From Rhodospirillaceae bacterium (GTDB taxonomy: Bacteria; Pseudomonadota; Alphaproteobacteria; GCA-2731375): a stretch of DNA of 45,302 nt. The stretch is from assembly GCA_018667855.1 (NCBI GenBank), contig JABIRL010000230.1, positions 1 to 45,302 of the forward strand, read 5' to 3'. Shown here in pieces: positions 9,041 through 16,181 of the stretch; position 1 is the first letter of the stretch, and every line of letters starts with the position of its first letter. Under the pieces are notes generated by a model. That model did no database searches and was not told where the DNA came from. It saw only the letters and a program-made list of their open reading frames with translations. The translations under genes and the position numbers were made by a program.

Positions 9041-9669
9041 TGGCCACGAATACGGCAACAGGCGAAATCGATACGGTTATTTTCGATTTGGGCGGCGTGT
9101 TGATCGATTGGAGTCCCTACCACCTATATCGAAAGTTTTTCGACAGTGACGAGGAGATTTCCCGTTTTCTCGAAGAAATCGATTTATTCAACTGGTTGCG
9201 CGGCGTCGATGCCGATCTAGGTTTTCAACGCGGCGTTGAGGAATTGTCGGCCCGACTGCCCCATCATGCGGAGCTGATCGAGGCTTATTGGCACCGCTGG
9301 TCGGAGACCCTGAACGGCAGCCTGGACGACAGTCTTGCGATCGTTTCGGAATTGAAAGTCCGGGACATCCCGTTATATGTGATCTCCAACTGGGCTTCGG
9401 AAACCTGGCATCATGCCACCGAGCGATTTGAGTTTCTGGATTGGTTCGACGGTGTCGTGGTATCCGGCCTGGAGGGCGTGGCGAAGCCGGAGCCTCGGAT
9501 CTTTCACCTGACGTGCGCGCGTTACGACCTGCGGCCGGAACGCTGCGTCTTTATCGATGATATGGCCAACAACGTTGAAAGTGCCGCCGCCCTGGGCTTT
9601 CACGCTATTCAGTTCAACAATGCGCCGGCTTTAAGAGCGCAATTAACAGGCTTGGGACTACTGACATGA
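9040..9669 (+). CDS. HAD family hydrolase (YihX/haloacid dehalogenase-like)
   Basis: A 209-residue HAD-superfamily phosphatase or dehalogenase. Motif I is VIFDLGGVLIDW with the nucleophilic Asp, motif II is the Ser in YVISNWAS, motif III is the Lys in GVAKPEPRIF and motif IV is VFIDDMANNVE. The DLGGVL form of motif I is typical of the YihX/HAD-IA sugar-phosphate and FMN phosphatase group, which have an alpha-helical cap between motifs I and II. The start is a GTG sharing one base with the preceding stop, and the stop overlaps the next gene by four bases (ATGA). The overlaps suggest it acts in the same pathway as the PdxA-like enzyme, perhaps as a phosphatase for a four-carbon sugar-acid phosphate; that is inference. 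Confidence 0.88.
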   Translation: MATNTATGEIDTVIFDLGGVLIDWSPYHLYRKFFDSDEEISRFLEEIDLFNWLRGVDADLGFQRGVEELSARLPHHAELIEAYWHRWSETLNGSLDDSLAIVSELKVRDIPLYVISNWASETWHHATERFEFLDWFDGVVVSGLEGVAKPEPRIFHLTCARYDLRPERCVFIDDMANNVESAAALGFHAIQFNNAPALRAQLTGLGLLT

Positions 9670-10619
9670 AACCGAAAATTATTTTGCTGATGGGTGATCG
9701 TAACGGCATCGGCCCCGAGATCGCCGTCAAGCTTCTGGCTGACCCTGAAAGCCATGCCATGGCGGAACTGGAATTGATGGGCGACCCAAAGGTATTGACC
9801 GCCGGCGGCGGGACGCCGGATCAGGCGATCGAAACCTTTTGTCCAGAGCCCGACGCGCCCGTGGAACCGGGCAAGGCCACCGCCGCTGCCGGGCGGGAAG
9901 TCTTGGCCGGATTGGCCGAGGCGGCCCGACGCGTGGCCGCCGGTCAGGCCCAGGGCTTGGTTTTTGCACCCCTGAACAAGGAAGCCATGCACCTTGGCGG
10001 TCTGCAACAAGAGGACGAGATGCGTTACCTGGCGAGGGAGCTGGATTACGGAGGCGATTTCGGCGAATTGAACGTGCTGGATGGTTTATGGACCACCCGC
10101 GTTACATCCCACGTGCCTCTATCCCAGGTCGCCGGCCACATCAGCGGCGAAAGCATCGGACAGTCCATTCGCTTCGCCCACCATACCCTGACCAACGCCG
10201 GCTATGAGACGCCTCGCATCGCCGTCGCCGCGTTGAACCCCCATGCGGGCGATGGCGGCAATTTCGGGCGAGAAGAGATTGAGATTATTGAACCGGCCGT
10301 GGCCGCGGCGCGGAACAGCGGTATCGCGGCGGAGGGGCCGTTTCCATCTGACACCGTCTTCGTACGCGCCCAGCGCGGCGAGTTCGATTGCGTGGTCACC
10401 ATGTTTCATGATCAGGGTCAGATCGCCATGAAGCTTATGGGATTTGGCCGCGGCGTCACGGTGTTGGGTGGCCTGCCCATCCCCGTCGCCACCTGCGGCC
10501 ACGGCACCGCATATGATATCGTCGGCACCGGTCAGGCCACGCCGGAAGCGTTGAAGAATGCCCTGCGCCTGTGTGTGGACATGGCCAAGGGCAAAGCAAA
10601 CACAGGTACGGACGCATGA
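9666..10619 (+). CDS. pdxA: PdxA family 4-phospho-hydroxythreonine/threonate dehydrogenase
   Basis: NAD-dependent metal enzyme of the PdxA family, which oxidises and decarboxylates 4-phosphohydroxy-L-threonine in vitamin B6 synthesis. Paralogues (PdxA2) do the same with 4-phospho-threonate in sugar-acid breakdown. The 317-residue protein has the family start MGDRNGIGPEIAVKLL, where the usual GDPAGIGPE has become GDRNGIGPE. The three metal-ligand histidine segments are present: TSHVPLSQV, MFHDQGQIAMK and CGHGTAYDI. ATGA overlaps with both neighbours make a three-gene unit. A 3-hydroxyisobutyrate-dehydrogenase-family partner downstream is what is found with PdxA2-type enzymes, so a catabolic role is at least as likely as B6 synthesis. 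The sugar-acid kinase (DUF1537) expected in that pathway is not in the window. Confidence 0.85.
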   Translation: MKPKIILLMGDRNGIGPEIAVKLLADPESHAMAELELMGDPKVLTAGGGTPDQAIETFCPEPDAPVEPGKATAAAGREVLAGLAEAARRVAAGQAQGLVFAPLNKEAMHLGGLQQEDEMRYLARELDYGGDFGELNVLDGLWTTRVTSHVPLSQVAGHISGESIGQSIRFAHHTLTNAGYETPRIAVAALNPHAGDGGNFGREEIEIIEPAVAAARNSGIAAEGPFPSDTVFVRAQRGEFDCVVTMFHDQGQIAMKLMGFGRGVTVLGGLPIPVATCGHGTAYDIVGTGQATPEALKNALRLCVDMAKGKANTGTDA

Positions 10620-11506
10620 ACCAGGATAATCCCACCATCGGTTTCATCGGCCTTGGCCTCATGGGTCAGGCCTTCACCAAGCGGCTATGCGGGGTCGGCT
10701 ACAGCGTGATCGGCTATGATCTGGCGGCGGAGAAAATCGAACAGGCGGCCGAACATGGGGTTGCGCCCGCGACCTCGCCGGCCGATCTGGCGGCCCGGGC
10801 GGATCTGATCCAGCTCTGTGTCACCTCCACCGACGGCGTGCGGGCGGCGGTATTCGGCCCCGGCGGCGTGGTCGAGGCGGCCAGCGGTGATAAGCTGTTG
10901 GTGGATCATTCAACCTCTATCGTGCAGGCCACCAAGGACATGGCGGCGGAGTTGCGGGAGAGAACCGCCATGGGCTGGGTCGATGCGCCGGTTTCTGGCG
11001 GCCCGCCGGCGGCGGCTACCGGCAGCCTGGCCATCATGGCGGGCGGCGGCGACGATGATATCGCCCGGGCCATGCCGGTGATGGACAATCTGGCGGCGCA
11101 ATTTACCCATATGGGCCCAGTGGGCGCCGGTCAGGTCACGAAAATGATCAACCAGGTTCTGGTCCTGAACAATTACGCGGTTCTGGCCGAGGCCCTGGCC
11201 CTGGCCGAGGCGGGCGGTATCGACGCCGCCAAGATACCGGAAGCTTTGGGGGCCGGCCATGCGGGCAGCAATATGCTGGCGTCGATGTACCCGCGCATGG
11301 TGGCCCGGGACTTCGTGCCCGCCGGTTTCGCCCGGCAGGTCCTCAAGGATCTGGATATGGTGCACGATCTGGCCAAGGAACTGGCCGTGCCCACGCCCAT
11401 GTCGAGCCAGACCGCCAATCTGTACCGCATTCTCAATTCCAAGGGCCACGGCGAGTTGGACGGCATCGCCGTGCTGAAACTGTTCGATCCCAAGGACGGC
11501 ATCTGA
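10616..11506 (+). CDS. 3-hydroxyisobutyrate dehydrogenase family oxidoreductase (threonate dehydrogenase-like)
   Basis: A 296-residue beta-hydroxyacid dehydrogenase. It has the N-terminal Rossmann motif GFIGLGLMG, the substrate-binding signature VDAPVSGGPPAAATGSL and the catalytic-lysine helix GAGQVTKMINQVLVLNNYA. The family oxidises 3-hydroxy acids such as 3-hydroxyisobutyrate, tartronate semialdehyde (as a reductase) or L-threonate with NAD(P). The ATG at 10616 overlaps the pdxA stop (ATGA) and is preferred over an upstream start. Co-transcription with a PdxA-like enzyme favours a threonate/erythronate-type role, but the substrate cannot be read from the sequence. No terminator with a T-run follows. 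Confidence 0.85.
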   Translation: MNQDNPTIGFIGLGLMGQAFTKRLCGVGYSVIGYDLAAEKIEQAAEHGVAPATSPADLAARADLIQLCVTSTDGVRAAVFGPGGVVEAASGDKLLVDHSTSIVQATKDMAAELRERTAMGWVDAPVSGGPPAAATGSLAIMAGGGDDDIARAMPVMDNLAAQFTHMGPVGAGQVTKMINQVLVLNNYAVLAEALALAEAGGIDAAKIPEALGAGHAGSNMLASMYPRMVARDFVPAGFARQVLKDLDMVHDLAKELAVPTPMSSQTANLYRILNSKGHGELDGIAVLKLFDPKDGI

Positions 11507-11524
11507 GTACTTCGGCATTGATGC

Positions 11525-11548
11525 CCCAGTTGGCGCCCCAGTTAGCGC
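11525..11548 (+). repeat. Tandem 12-bp repeat with short hairpin
   Basis: Two adjacent copies of CCCAGTTGGCGC (the second with A for the fifth-last G) follow the oxidoreductase gene. They place GGCGC and GCGCC on either side of an 8-base loop (11532-11549), so the transcript could form a short hairpin. An outer inverted pair TTCGGCA (11511-11517) and TGCCGAA (11610-11616) flanks it. No T-run follows. Function unknown. Confidence 0.45.
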
Positions 11549-11692
11549 CTGGTGGGACAAATTGCCACGCCATGTGTTAGAAAGCACCGAATTGCAATGG
11601 TTTTGCCCGTGCCGAAGAATTGGAAGTGACCACCGTTCGTTGAATCAAGTTGACAGCCCTTCGGGGTCTAATTAAGTATCATATGAGGTTAT

Positions 11693-11707
11693 TGATAATC
11701 AGTCGCA
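11693..11707 (+). promoter_or_regulatory. Possible Fur box before the iron transporter
   Basis: TGATAATCAGTCGCA matches the 7-1-7 Fur consensus TGATAAT-N-ATTATCA perfectly in the left arm and in 4 of 7 positions in the right arm. It lies 41 bases before the ATG of the ferric-iron binding protein, where a repressor would block transcription. A TTGACA at 11650-11655 could be the -35 element; no convincing -10 was found at the normal spacing. Alphaproteobacteria also use RirA and Irr for iron control, so the regulator is uncertain. Confidence 0.4.
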
Positions 11708-11748
11708 ATTGCAATTACCCCGCAAACCGCGAATTGTCCCAGGAGTAA

Positions 11749-12804
11749 ATGAACGTGAAGTGTAAAAATAGTTTGGTGCCTCTTACCCGTGCGGCCCTGA
11801 TCGGCGCGGCACTCGTTACCGCGGCCGCGGCCCAGGCACAGGCCCAGGCGGGGGAAGTAAACCTCTATTCCTCGCGTCAGCCTTTCCTGATGAAACCCCT
11901 GTTGGAAGCCTTTACGGACGAGACCGGCATCAAGGTCAACATGGTGTACATGAAAAAAGGCATGTTGGAACGCCTGAAGTCCGAGGGCCGAAACAGCCCC
12001 GCCGATCTGATCCTGGCGTCCGACATCGGCAATTTGCACAACCACGACAAGGCCGGCCTGCTGCAGCCCATCGAATCCGCCATCCTGTCGGCCAATATTC
12101 CCGCCCAATACCGCCACCCCAGCGGCAACTGGTTCGGCCTGACGGCGCGCGCGCGGATCATCTATGCCTCCAAGACACGGGTTAAGCCGGGTGAAGTGAC
12201 CACTTACGAAGATCTGGCGGATCCCAAGATGAAGGGTCGGGTCTGCATCCGCTCCGGCAAGCACGTCTATAACATCTCGCTGCTGGCCTCCATCGTGGTC
12301 GCCAAGGGCACGGAGGGCGCGGCCGCCTGGGCCAAGGGCCTGAAGGCCAATCTGGCGCGCAAACCTCAAGGCAACGACCGGGCCCAGGTCAAGGCGGTTT
12401 TCCAGGGCGAATGCGACGTGGCCGTGGGCAACACCTATTACATGGGCAAGATGGCGACGAACGAAAAAGACCCCGTGCAGAAAAAATGGGCCCAATCGGT
12501 CAATATCATTTTCCCCAATCAGCAGGACCGGGGCACGCACGTGAACATCTCCGGCGCCGCCGTCACGACAGCCGCCAAGAACAAGGCCAACGCGGTGCAG
12601 TTGATTGAATTTCTAAGCGGCGATGCGGCGCAAAAGATCTATGCCGAGGCTAATTTCGAATATCCGGTCAAGGCGGGCGTCGCGCTCCACCCAATGGTCG
12701 CATCCTGGGGTACCTTCAAGGCGGACAAGGCCTATTTGTCCAGGATCGCGAACCAGCGCATCGTGGCCAGCAAACTGGTGGATCAAGTCTCCTTTAACAA
12801 CTAG
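11749..12804 (+). CDS. fbpA: Ferric-iron ABC transporter, periplasmic binding protein
   Basis: Binds Fe3+ in the periplasm and delivers it to the membrane permease. The 351-residue precursor has a signal peptide ending at AAAQAQAQA, followed by the FbpA/FutA opening EVNLYSSRQPFLMKPLLEAF. The paired tyrosines Y230-Y231 (GNTYYMGKM) match the iron-ligand pair of the class, and RGTHVNISGAAVTTAAKN is also family-typical. A ribosome-binding site AGGAG at 11741-11745 precedes the start. It heads a transporter operon of binding protein, fused permease and ATPase, with a stem-loop after this first gene. A possible Fur box upstream agrees with iron control. Confidence 0.92.
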   Translation: MNVKCKNSLVPLTRAALIGAALVTAAAAQAQAQAGEVNLYSSRQPFLMKPLLEAFTDETGIKVNMVYMKKGMLERLKSEGRNSPADLILASDIGNLHNHDKAGLLQPIESAILSANIPAQYRHPSGNWFGLTARARIIYASKTRVKPGEVTTYEDLADPKMKGRVCIRSGKHVYNISLLASIVVAKGTEGAAAWAKGLKANLARKPQGNDRAQVKAVFQGECDVAVGNTYYMGKMATNEKDPVQKKWAQSVNIIFPNQQDRGTHVNISGAAVTTAAKNKANAVQLIEFLSGDAAQKIYAEANFEYPVKAGVALHPMVASWGTFKADKAYLSRIANQRIVASKLVDQVSFNN

Positions 12805-12843
12805 ACGATCCGCCCCATAATAGGCGCGGTAATTCGCGCGGAA

Positions 12844-12878
12844 AAAGGCTGGTTTGCGTAGCAGGTAAACCAGCCTTT
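12844..12878 (+). terminator. Strong stem-loop between binding-protein and permease genes
   Basis: AAAGGCTGGTTT (12844-12855) and AAACCAGCCTTT (12867-12878) are perfect inverted copies of 12 bases separated by an 11-base loop. The structure lies in the 118-136 bases between the binding protein and the permease. Such hairpins commonly end part of the transcripts or protect the upstream message, giving more binding protein than membrane parts. Only three T residues follow, so it is better seen as an attenuator or RNA-stabilising stem than a full terminator. Confidence 0.7.
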
Positions 12879-12940
12879 CCCTATGCCGGGGCATTCCCTC
12901 CCGGCGGCAACGAGCAACTTGGTTGGGCACGGCAGGCACA

Positions 12941-14668
12941 GTGACATCCAGAGCGGCAGCAGCGGGCGTGACCAAACCATGGCGGCAGTCGTGGGGGCGG
13001 CTGGATTTATGGGCCGTCGGCACCGTGGTTTTTGCCGTCATTTCGGCCGTGCCGGTCATGGCCGTGATCTATCTGGCCCTGACACCCGGCGACAACATCT
13101 GGCCGCATCTGGTGTCCACGGTTCTGGGCGGCTATATCGCGACCACGATCACCCTGATGGTGGGGGTGGGGAGCGGCACTCTGGTGCTTGGTGTGGGCAG
13201 CGCCTGGCTGGTGACCATGTGCCGGTTCCCGGGCCGCCGGCTGTTCGAATGGGGCATGTTGCTGCCCATGGCCATGCCCGCCTATATCGTGGCCTATGTC
13301 TATACGGATATTCTGGAATTCGCCGGCCCGGTACAGGGCGCCCTGCGGGAGGTTTTCGGGTGGAGCAGTAAACGAGACTATTGGTTTCCCGAAATCCGCT
13401 CCCTGGGCGGCGCCATTACCATGATGACCCTGGTGCTGTACCCCTATGTTTATCTGCTGTCCCGGGCCGCGTTTCTGGAACAATCGGTCGGCGTGTTCGA
13501 AGCCAGCCGTTCCCTGGGACGGGGCCCCTGGCGCAGTTTTTTCACTGTCGCCCTGCCGCTGGCCCGTCCCGCCATCATTATTGGCCTGTATCTGGTCCTG
13601 ATGGAAACCCTGAACGACTACGGAACGGTGGACTTCTTCGCCGTCAATACCTTCTCCCTTGGCATCTTCGATGTCTGGATGAATATGAACAATGTCTCGG
13701 GCGCGGCCCAGCTGGCCACCGTGATGCTGGTCTTCGTGGCCGTACTTGTCCTGGGGGAACGTTATGCCCGGCGCAAACAGAGGTTCCATAATACCTCGAC
13801 CAAGATGCAGCCCCTGCCTGGCTTCCCGTTGAGCGGCGCCCTGCGCTATCTTGCCACCGCCGGCTGTTTGCTGCCGATCCTGCTTGGCTTCGTACTGCCG
13901 ACCCTGGTTCTGCTCGCCTATGCCCATCGTCATTACGATGCCGAATTGACCGCTGAAATACTTGGTCATGCGGGCAACTCCGTCAAGCTGTCGGTCCTGG
14001 CGGGCGCCATCGCCGTGGTCATCGCCATTGTCATGACCTATGGCGCCCGGATCAAAGGCGGGCCGTTGCTGACGGCCGCGAACCGGATCGCGGCCATGGG
14101 TTACGCCATTCCGGGCGCGGTGTTGGCGGTTGGTGTGCTGGTGGTGCTGGGCGGTCTGGACAACAGCATCGACGATTTTGCCCGGCGGCATTTCGGGCTG
14201 TCCACGGGTTTGCTGTTTTCGGGCACCATCGCCGCTGTGACCTTTGGCTATCTGGTACGTTTCCTGGCCCTGTCCCTGGGTACGGTGGAAGCCAGCCTGG
14301 GCAAGGTCACGCCCTCCATGGACGGCGCCTCCCGCAGTTTGGGGCGGGGTGCCTTCGCCACCATGCGGCTGGTACATCTGCCCTTGATCCGGGCCAGTGT
14401 GCTGACGGCGGTGTTGCTGGTGTTCGTGGATTGCATGAAGGAACTGCCCATGACGGTCATTCTGCGGCCGTTCAATTTTCAGACCCTGGCCACTTTCGTG
14501 CATCAGTATGCTTCCGACGAGCAATTGGGCGAGGCGGCCCTGGCGGCCCTGTCCATTGTCGGCGTTGGCGTGTTGCCGGTAATCCTGTTGTCTCTGACCA
14601 TTGCCCGATCGCGCCCGGGACACGGCGCCGAACCCGCGGCCGCTCAGCCTATCGGACGGGAGGCCTAG
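12941..14668 (+). CDS. fbpB: Ferric-iron ABC transporter, fused permease
   Basis: Inner-membrane channel of the iron transporter. The product of about 575 residues is a head-to-tail duplication of two binding-protein-dependent permease domains, as in FbpB/AfuB. Each half carries the ATPase-contacting EAA loop: FEASRSLGRGPWRSFFTVALP in the first and MDGASRSLGRGAFATMRLVHLP in the second. About twelve hydrophobic helices are visible. The start is unclear: a GTG at 12941 preceded by GGCAGG is used here, and a TTG at 12923 would add six residues. The ATPase gene follows after four bases. Confidence 0.92.
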   Translation: MTSRAAAAGVTKPWRQSWGRLDLWAVGTVVFAVISAVPVMAVIYLALTPGDNIWPHLVSTVLGGYIATTITLMVGVGSGTLVLGVGSAWLVTMCRFPGRRLFEWGMLLPMAMPAYIVAYVYTDILEFAGPVQGALREVFGWSSKRDYWFPEIRSLGGAITMMTLVLYPYVYLLSRAAFLEQSVGVFEASRSLGRGPWRSFFTVALPLARPAIIIGLYLVLMETLNDYGTVDFFAVNTFSLGIFDVWMNMNNVSGAAQLATVMLVFVAVLVLGERYARRKQRFHNTSTKMQPLPGFPLSGALRYLATAGCLLPILLGFVLPTLVLLAYAHRHYDAELTAEILGHAGNSVKLSVLAGAIAVVIAIVMTYGARIKGGPLLTAANRIAAMGYAIPGAVLAVGVLVVLGGLDNSIDDFARRHFGLSTGLLFSGTIAAVTFGYLVRFLALSLGTVEASLGKVTPSMDGASRSLGRGAFATMRLVHLPLIRASVLTAVLLVFVDCMKELPMTVILRPFNFQTLATFVHQYASDEQLGEAALAALSIVGVGVLPVILLSLTIARSRPGHGAEPAAAQPIGREA

Positions 14669-14672
14669 GGCC

Positions 14673-15734
14673 ATGCAGGGCTTGCATATGGTTGGCGTCC
14701 GCCATGCTTATGGCCGAACCCAGGTGCTGAACGATATATCCCTGACCGTGCCGGCGGGCGAACTGGTCTGCCTGTTGGGGCCCTCGGGCTGCGGCAAGAC
14801 CACGCTGTTGCGTATTGCCGCCGGCATGGAGCGGCTGCAGGGGGGCAGCGTCACCATCGATGAGCAAGTGGTCGCCGCGCCGAACGTGCAGGTGCCGCCC
14901 GAAGAGCGCCAGATCGGCTTCATGTTCCAGGATTATGCCCTGTTTCCCCATCTGAGCGTTTTCGACAACGTGGCCTTCGGCCTGTTCCGCCTGGACCAGG
15001 GTGCCGCCCGGACCCGCGCCATGGAAGTGTTGGAGCAGGTCGGCATGACCCACCATGCGGACAAGCACCCCCACCTGCTGTCGGGCGGGCAGCAGCAGCG
15101 CGTCGCCCTGGCCCGCGCCCTGGCCCCGAAACCACGCCTGGTGCTGCTGGATGAACCGTTCGCCGGGCTGGATACCAACATGCGCGCCCGCGTGCGCCAA
15201 CAGACCCTCTCGGTTCTGAAACAGACCAACGTCGCCACCCTGATGGTGACCCATGACCCGCGTGAGGCCATGTTCATGGCGGACCGGATCAAGGTGATGG
15301 GCGAAAACGGCCAGATCCTGCAATCGGGCCGGCCCGAGGACATCTACTACAACCCGGTCGAGGAATATGTCGCCCGCCTATTCGGGCCCATGAACATGAT
15401 CAAGGGCACGGTCCGGAACGGCGCGTTGGAAACCTCCTTCGGCGTCCTGTCGGTGAATGGTCAGGATGATGGCGCCGCCGTGCGCCTGCTGATCAGGCCC
15501 GAAGGTATAAATTTATCCAGCAACGGCGATCAGCCCGGCGACACCCCGGTCGAGGTCATCTCCGCTCATCTTCTGGGCGATAGCTCCATCGTGCGGATCA
15601 GAATTCGCGATGGCATCAACTCAGGCGCCGAATTTCAGGCCCGCATTCCCGGCGCCTTTGACCTGATGGGCGGCGGCCGGACCTGGGCCCGCGTGGACCC
15701 GGCCCATGTTTTCCCCTATCCTCAAGAACAATAA
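14673..15734 (+). CDS. fbpC: Ferric-iron ABC transporter, ATP-binding protein
   Basis: Cytoplasmic ATPase that powers the FbpAB importer. From the ATG at 14673 it has 353 residues. The nucleotide-binding domain shows Walker A GPSGCGKTT, the Q-loop FMFQDYALFPHLSV, signature LSGGQQQR, Walker B RLVLLDEPFAGLD and the switch histidine in MVTHDPREAM. The last 120 residues form a regulatory TOBE-type domain (ARLFGPMNMIKGTV, VRLLIRPEGINL), usual in the FbpC/PotA/CysA class. The in-frame extension to 14601 overlaps the permease gene and is rejected. Confidence 0.94.
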   Translation: MQGLHMVGVRHAYGRTQVLNDISLTVPAGELVCLLGPSGCGKTTLLRIAAGMERLQGGSVTIDEQVVAAPNVQVPPEERQIGFMFQDYALFPHLSVFDNVAFGLFRLDQGAARTRAMEVLEQVGMTHHADKHPHLLSGGQQQRVALARALAPKPRLVLLDEPFAGLDTNMRARVRQQTLSVLKQTNVATLMVTHDPREAMFMADRIKVMGENGQILQSGRPEDIYYNPVEEYVARLFGPMNMIKGTVRNGALETSFGVLSVNGQDDGAAVRLLIRPEGINLSSNGDQPGDTPVEVISAHLLGDSSIVRIRIRDGINSGAEFQARIPGAFDLMGGGRTWARVDPAHVFPYPQEQ

Positions 15735-15753
15735 GCCGACAGAGAGCTTTGAC

Positions 15754-16170
15754 ATGGTGGAAATAACGCAATCGTTCAAAATCGAGGTCGAGGCGATCGA
15801 CGCCGACCACCGCCGCCTGGTGGAGATCATCAACGAGATTACCGATGCCATCGACGATGGCCGGGCCGAGGAATGCGTCGCCCTGGTGCCCAACTTCGTG
15901 GAATTCTCGCAACAGCATTTCGAGCGGGAGGAGGCCCTTTTGACCAAGCACGCCTACCCCCTGGCCGAAAAACACCGCCAGCACCACGTCGGCCTGACCG
16001 ACAAGATGAAGACCATCCAGGCCCTCTCCGAACGCGCCGCCCATAGCCAACCGGCCGCCGACGCCCTGCGCAAGGAACTGGTCTTCATCCTTATGGACGA
16101 CGTCATCAACGAAGACTTGGCCTTCAAGTCATTCCTGGTAAAGGCCGAGGCGGAAGGCGGCGCGGGGTAG
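15754..16170 (+). CDS. Hemerythrin-like protein lacking one iron-ligand histidine
   Basis: A 138-residue single-domain four-helix protein of the bacteriohemerythrin family, whose members bind O2, NO or iron at a di-iron site. Most ligands are visible: H19 (DADHRRLVEIIN), H55 and E59 (FSQQHFEREEALL), H74 and H78 (EKHRQHHVGL) and D121. The final HxxxxD motif is D116-VINE-D121, so the usual His is replaced by Asp. That could give an altered di-iron or mononuclear site. The ATG at 15754 is preferred over 15706, which overlaps the ATPase gene. It lies 19 bases after the iron-transport ATPase and is probably co-transcribed, suggesting a link to iron handling or sensing. Confidence 0.85.
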   Translation: MVEITQSFKIEVEAIDADHRRLVEIINEITDAIDDGRAEECVALVPNFVEFSQQHFEREEALLTKHAYPLAEKHRQHHVGLTDKMKTIQALSERAAHSQPAADALRKELVFILMDDVINEDLAFKSFLVKAEAEGGAG

Positions 16171-16181
16171 TTATCCCGCCC

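Noticed and set aside
13007-14674. Long open frame of 555 codons on the minus strand opposite the iron permease
   Set aside because: Gln/His/Gly-rich product without domains, fully inside a clear permease gene; a mirror frame caused by GC-rich codon use.
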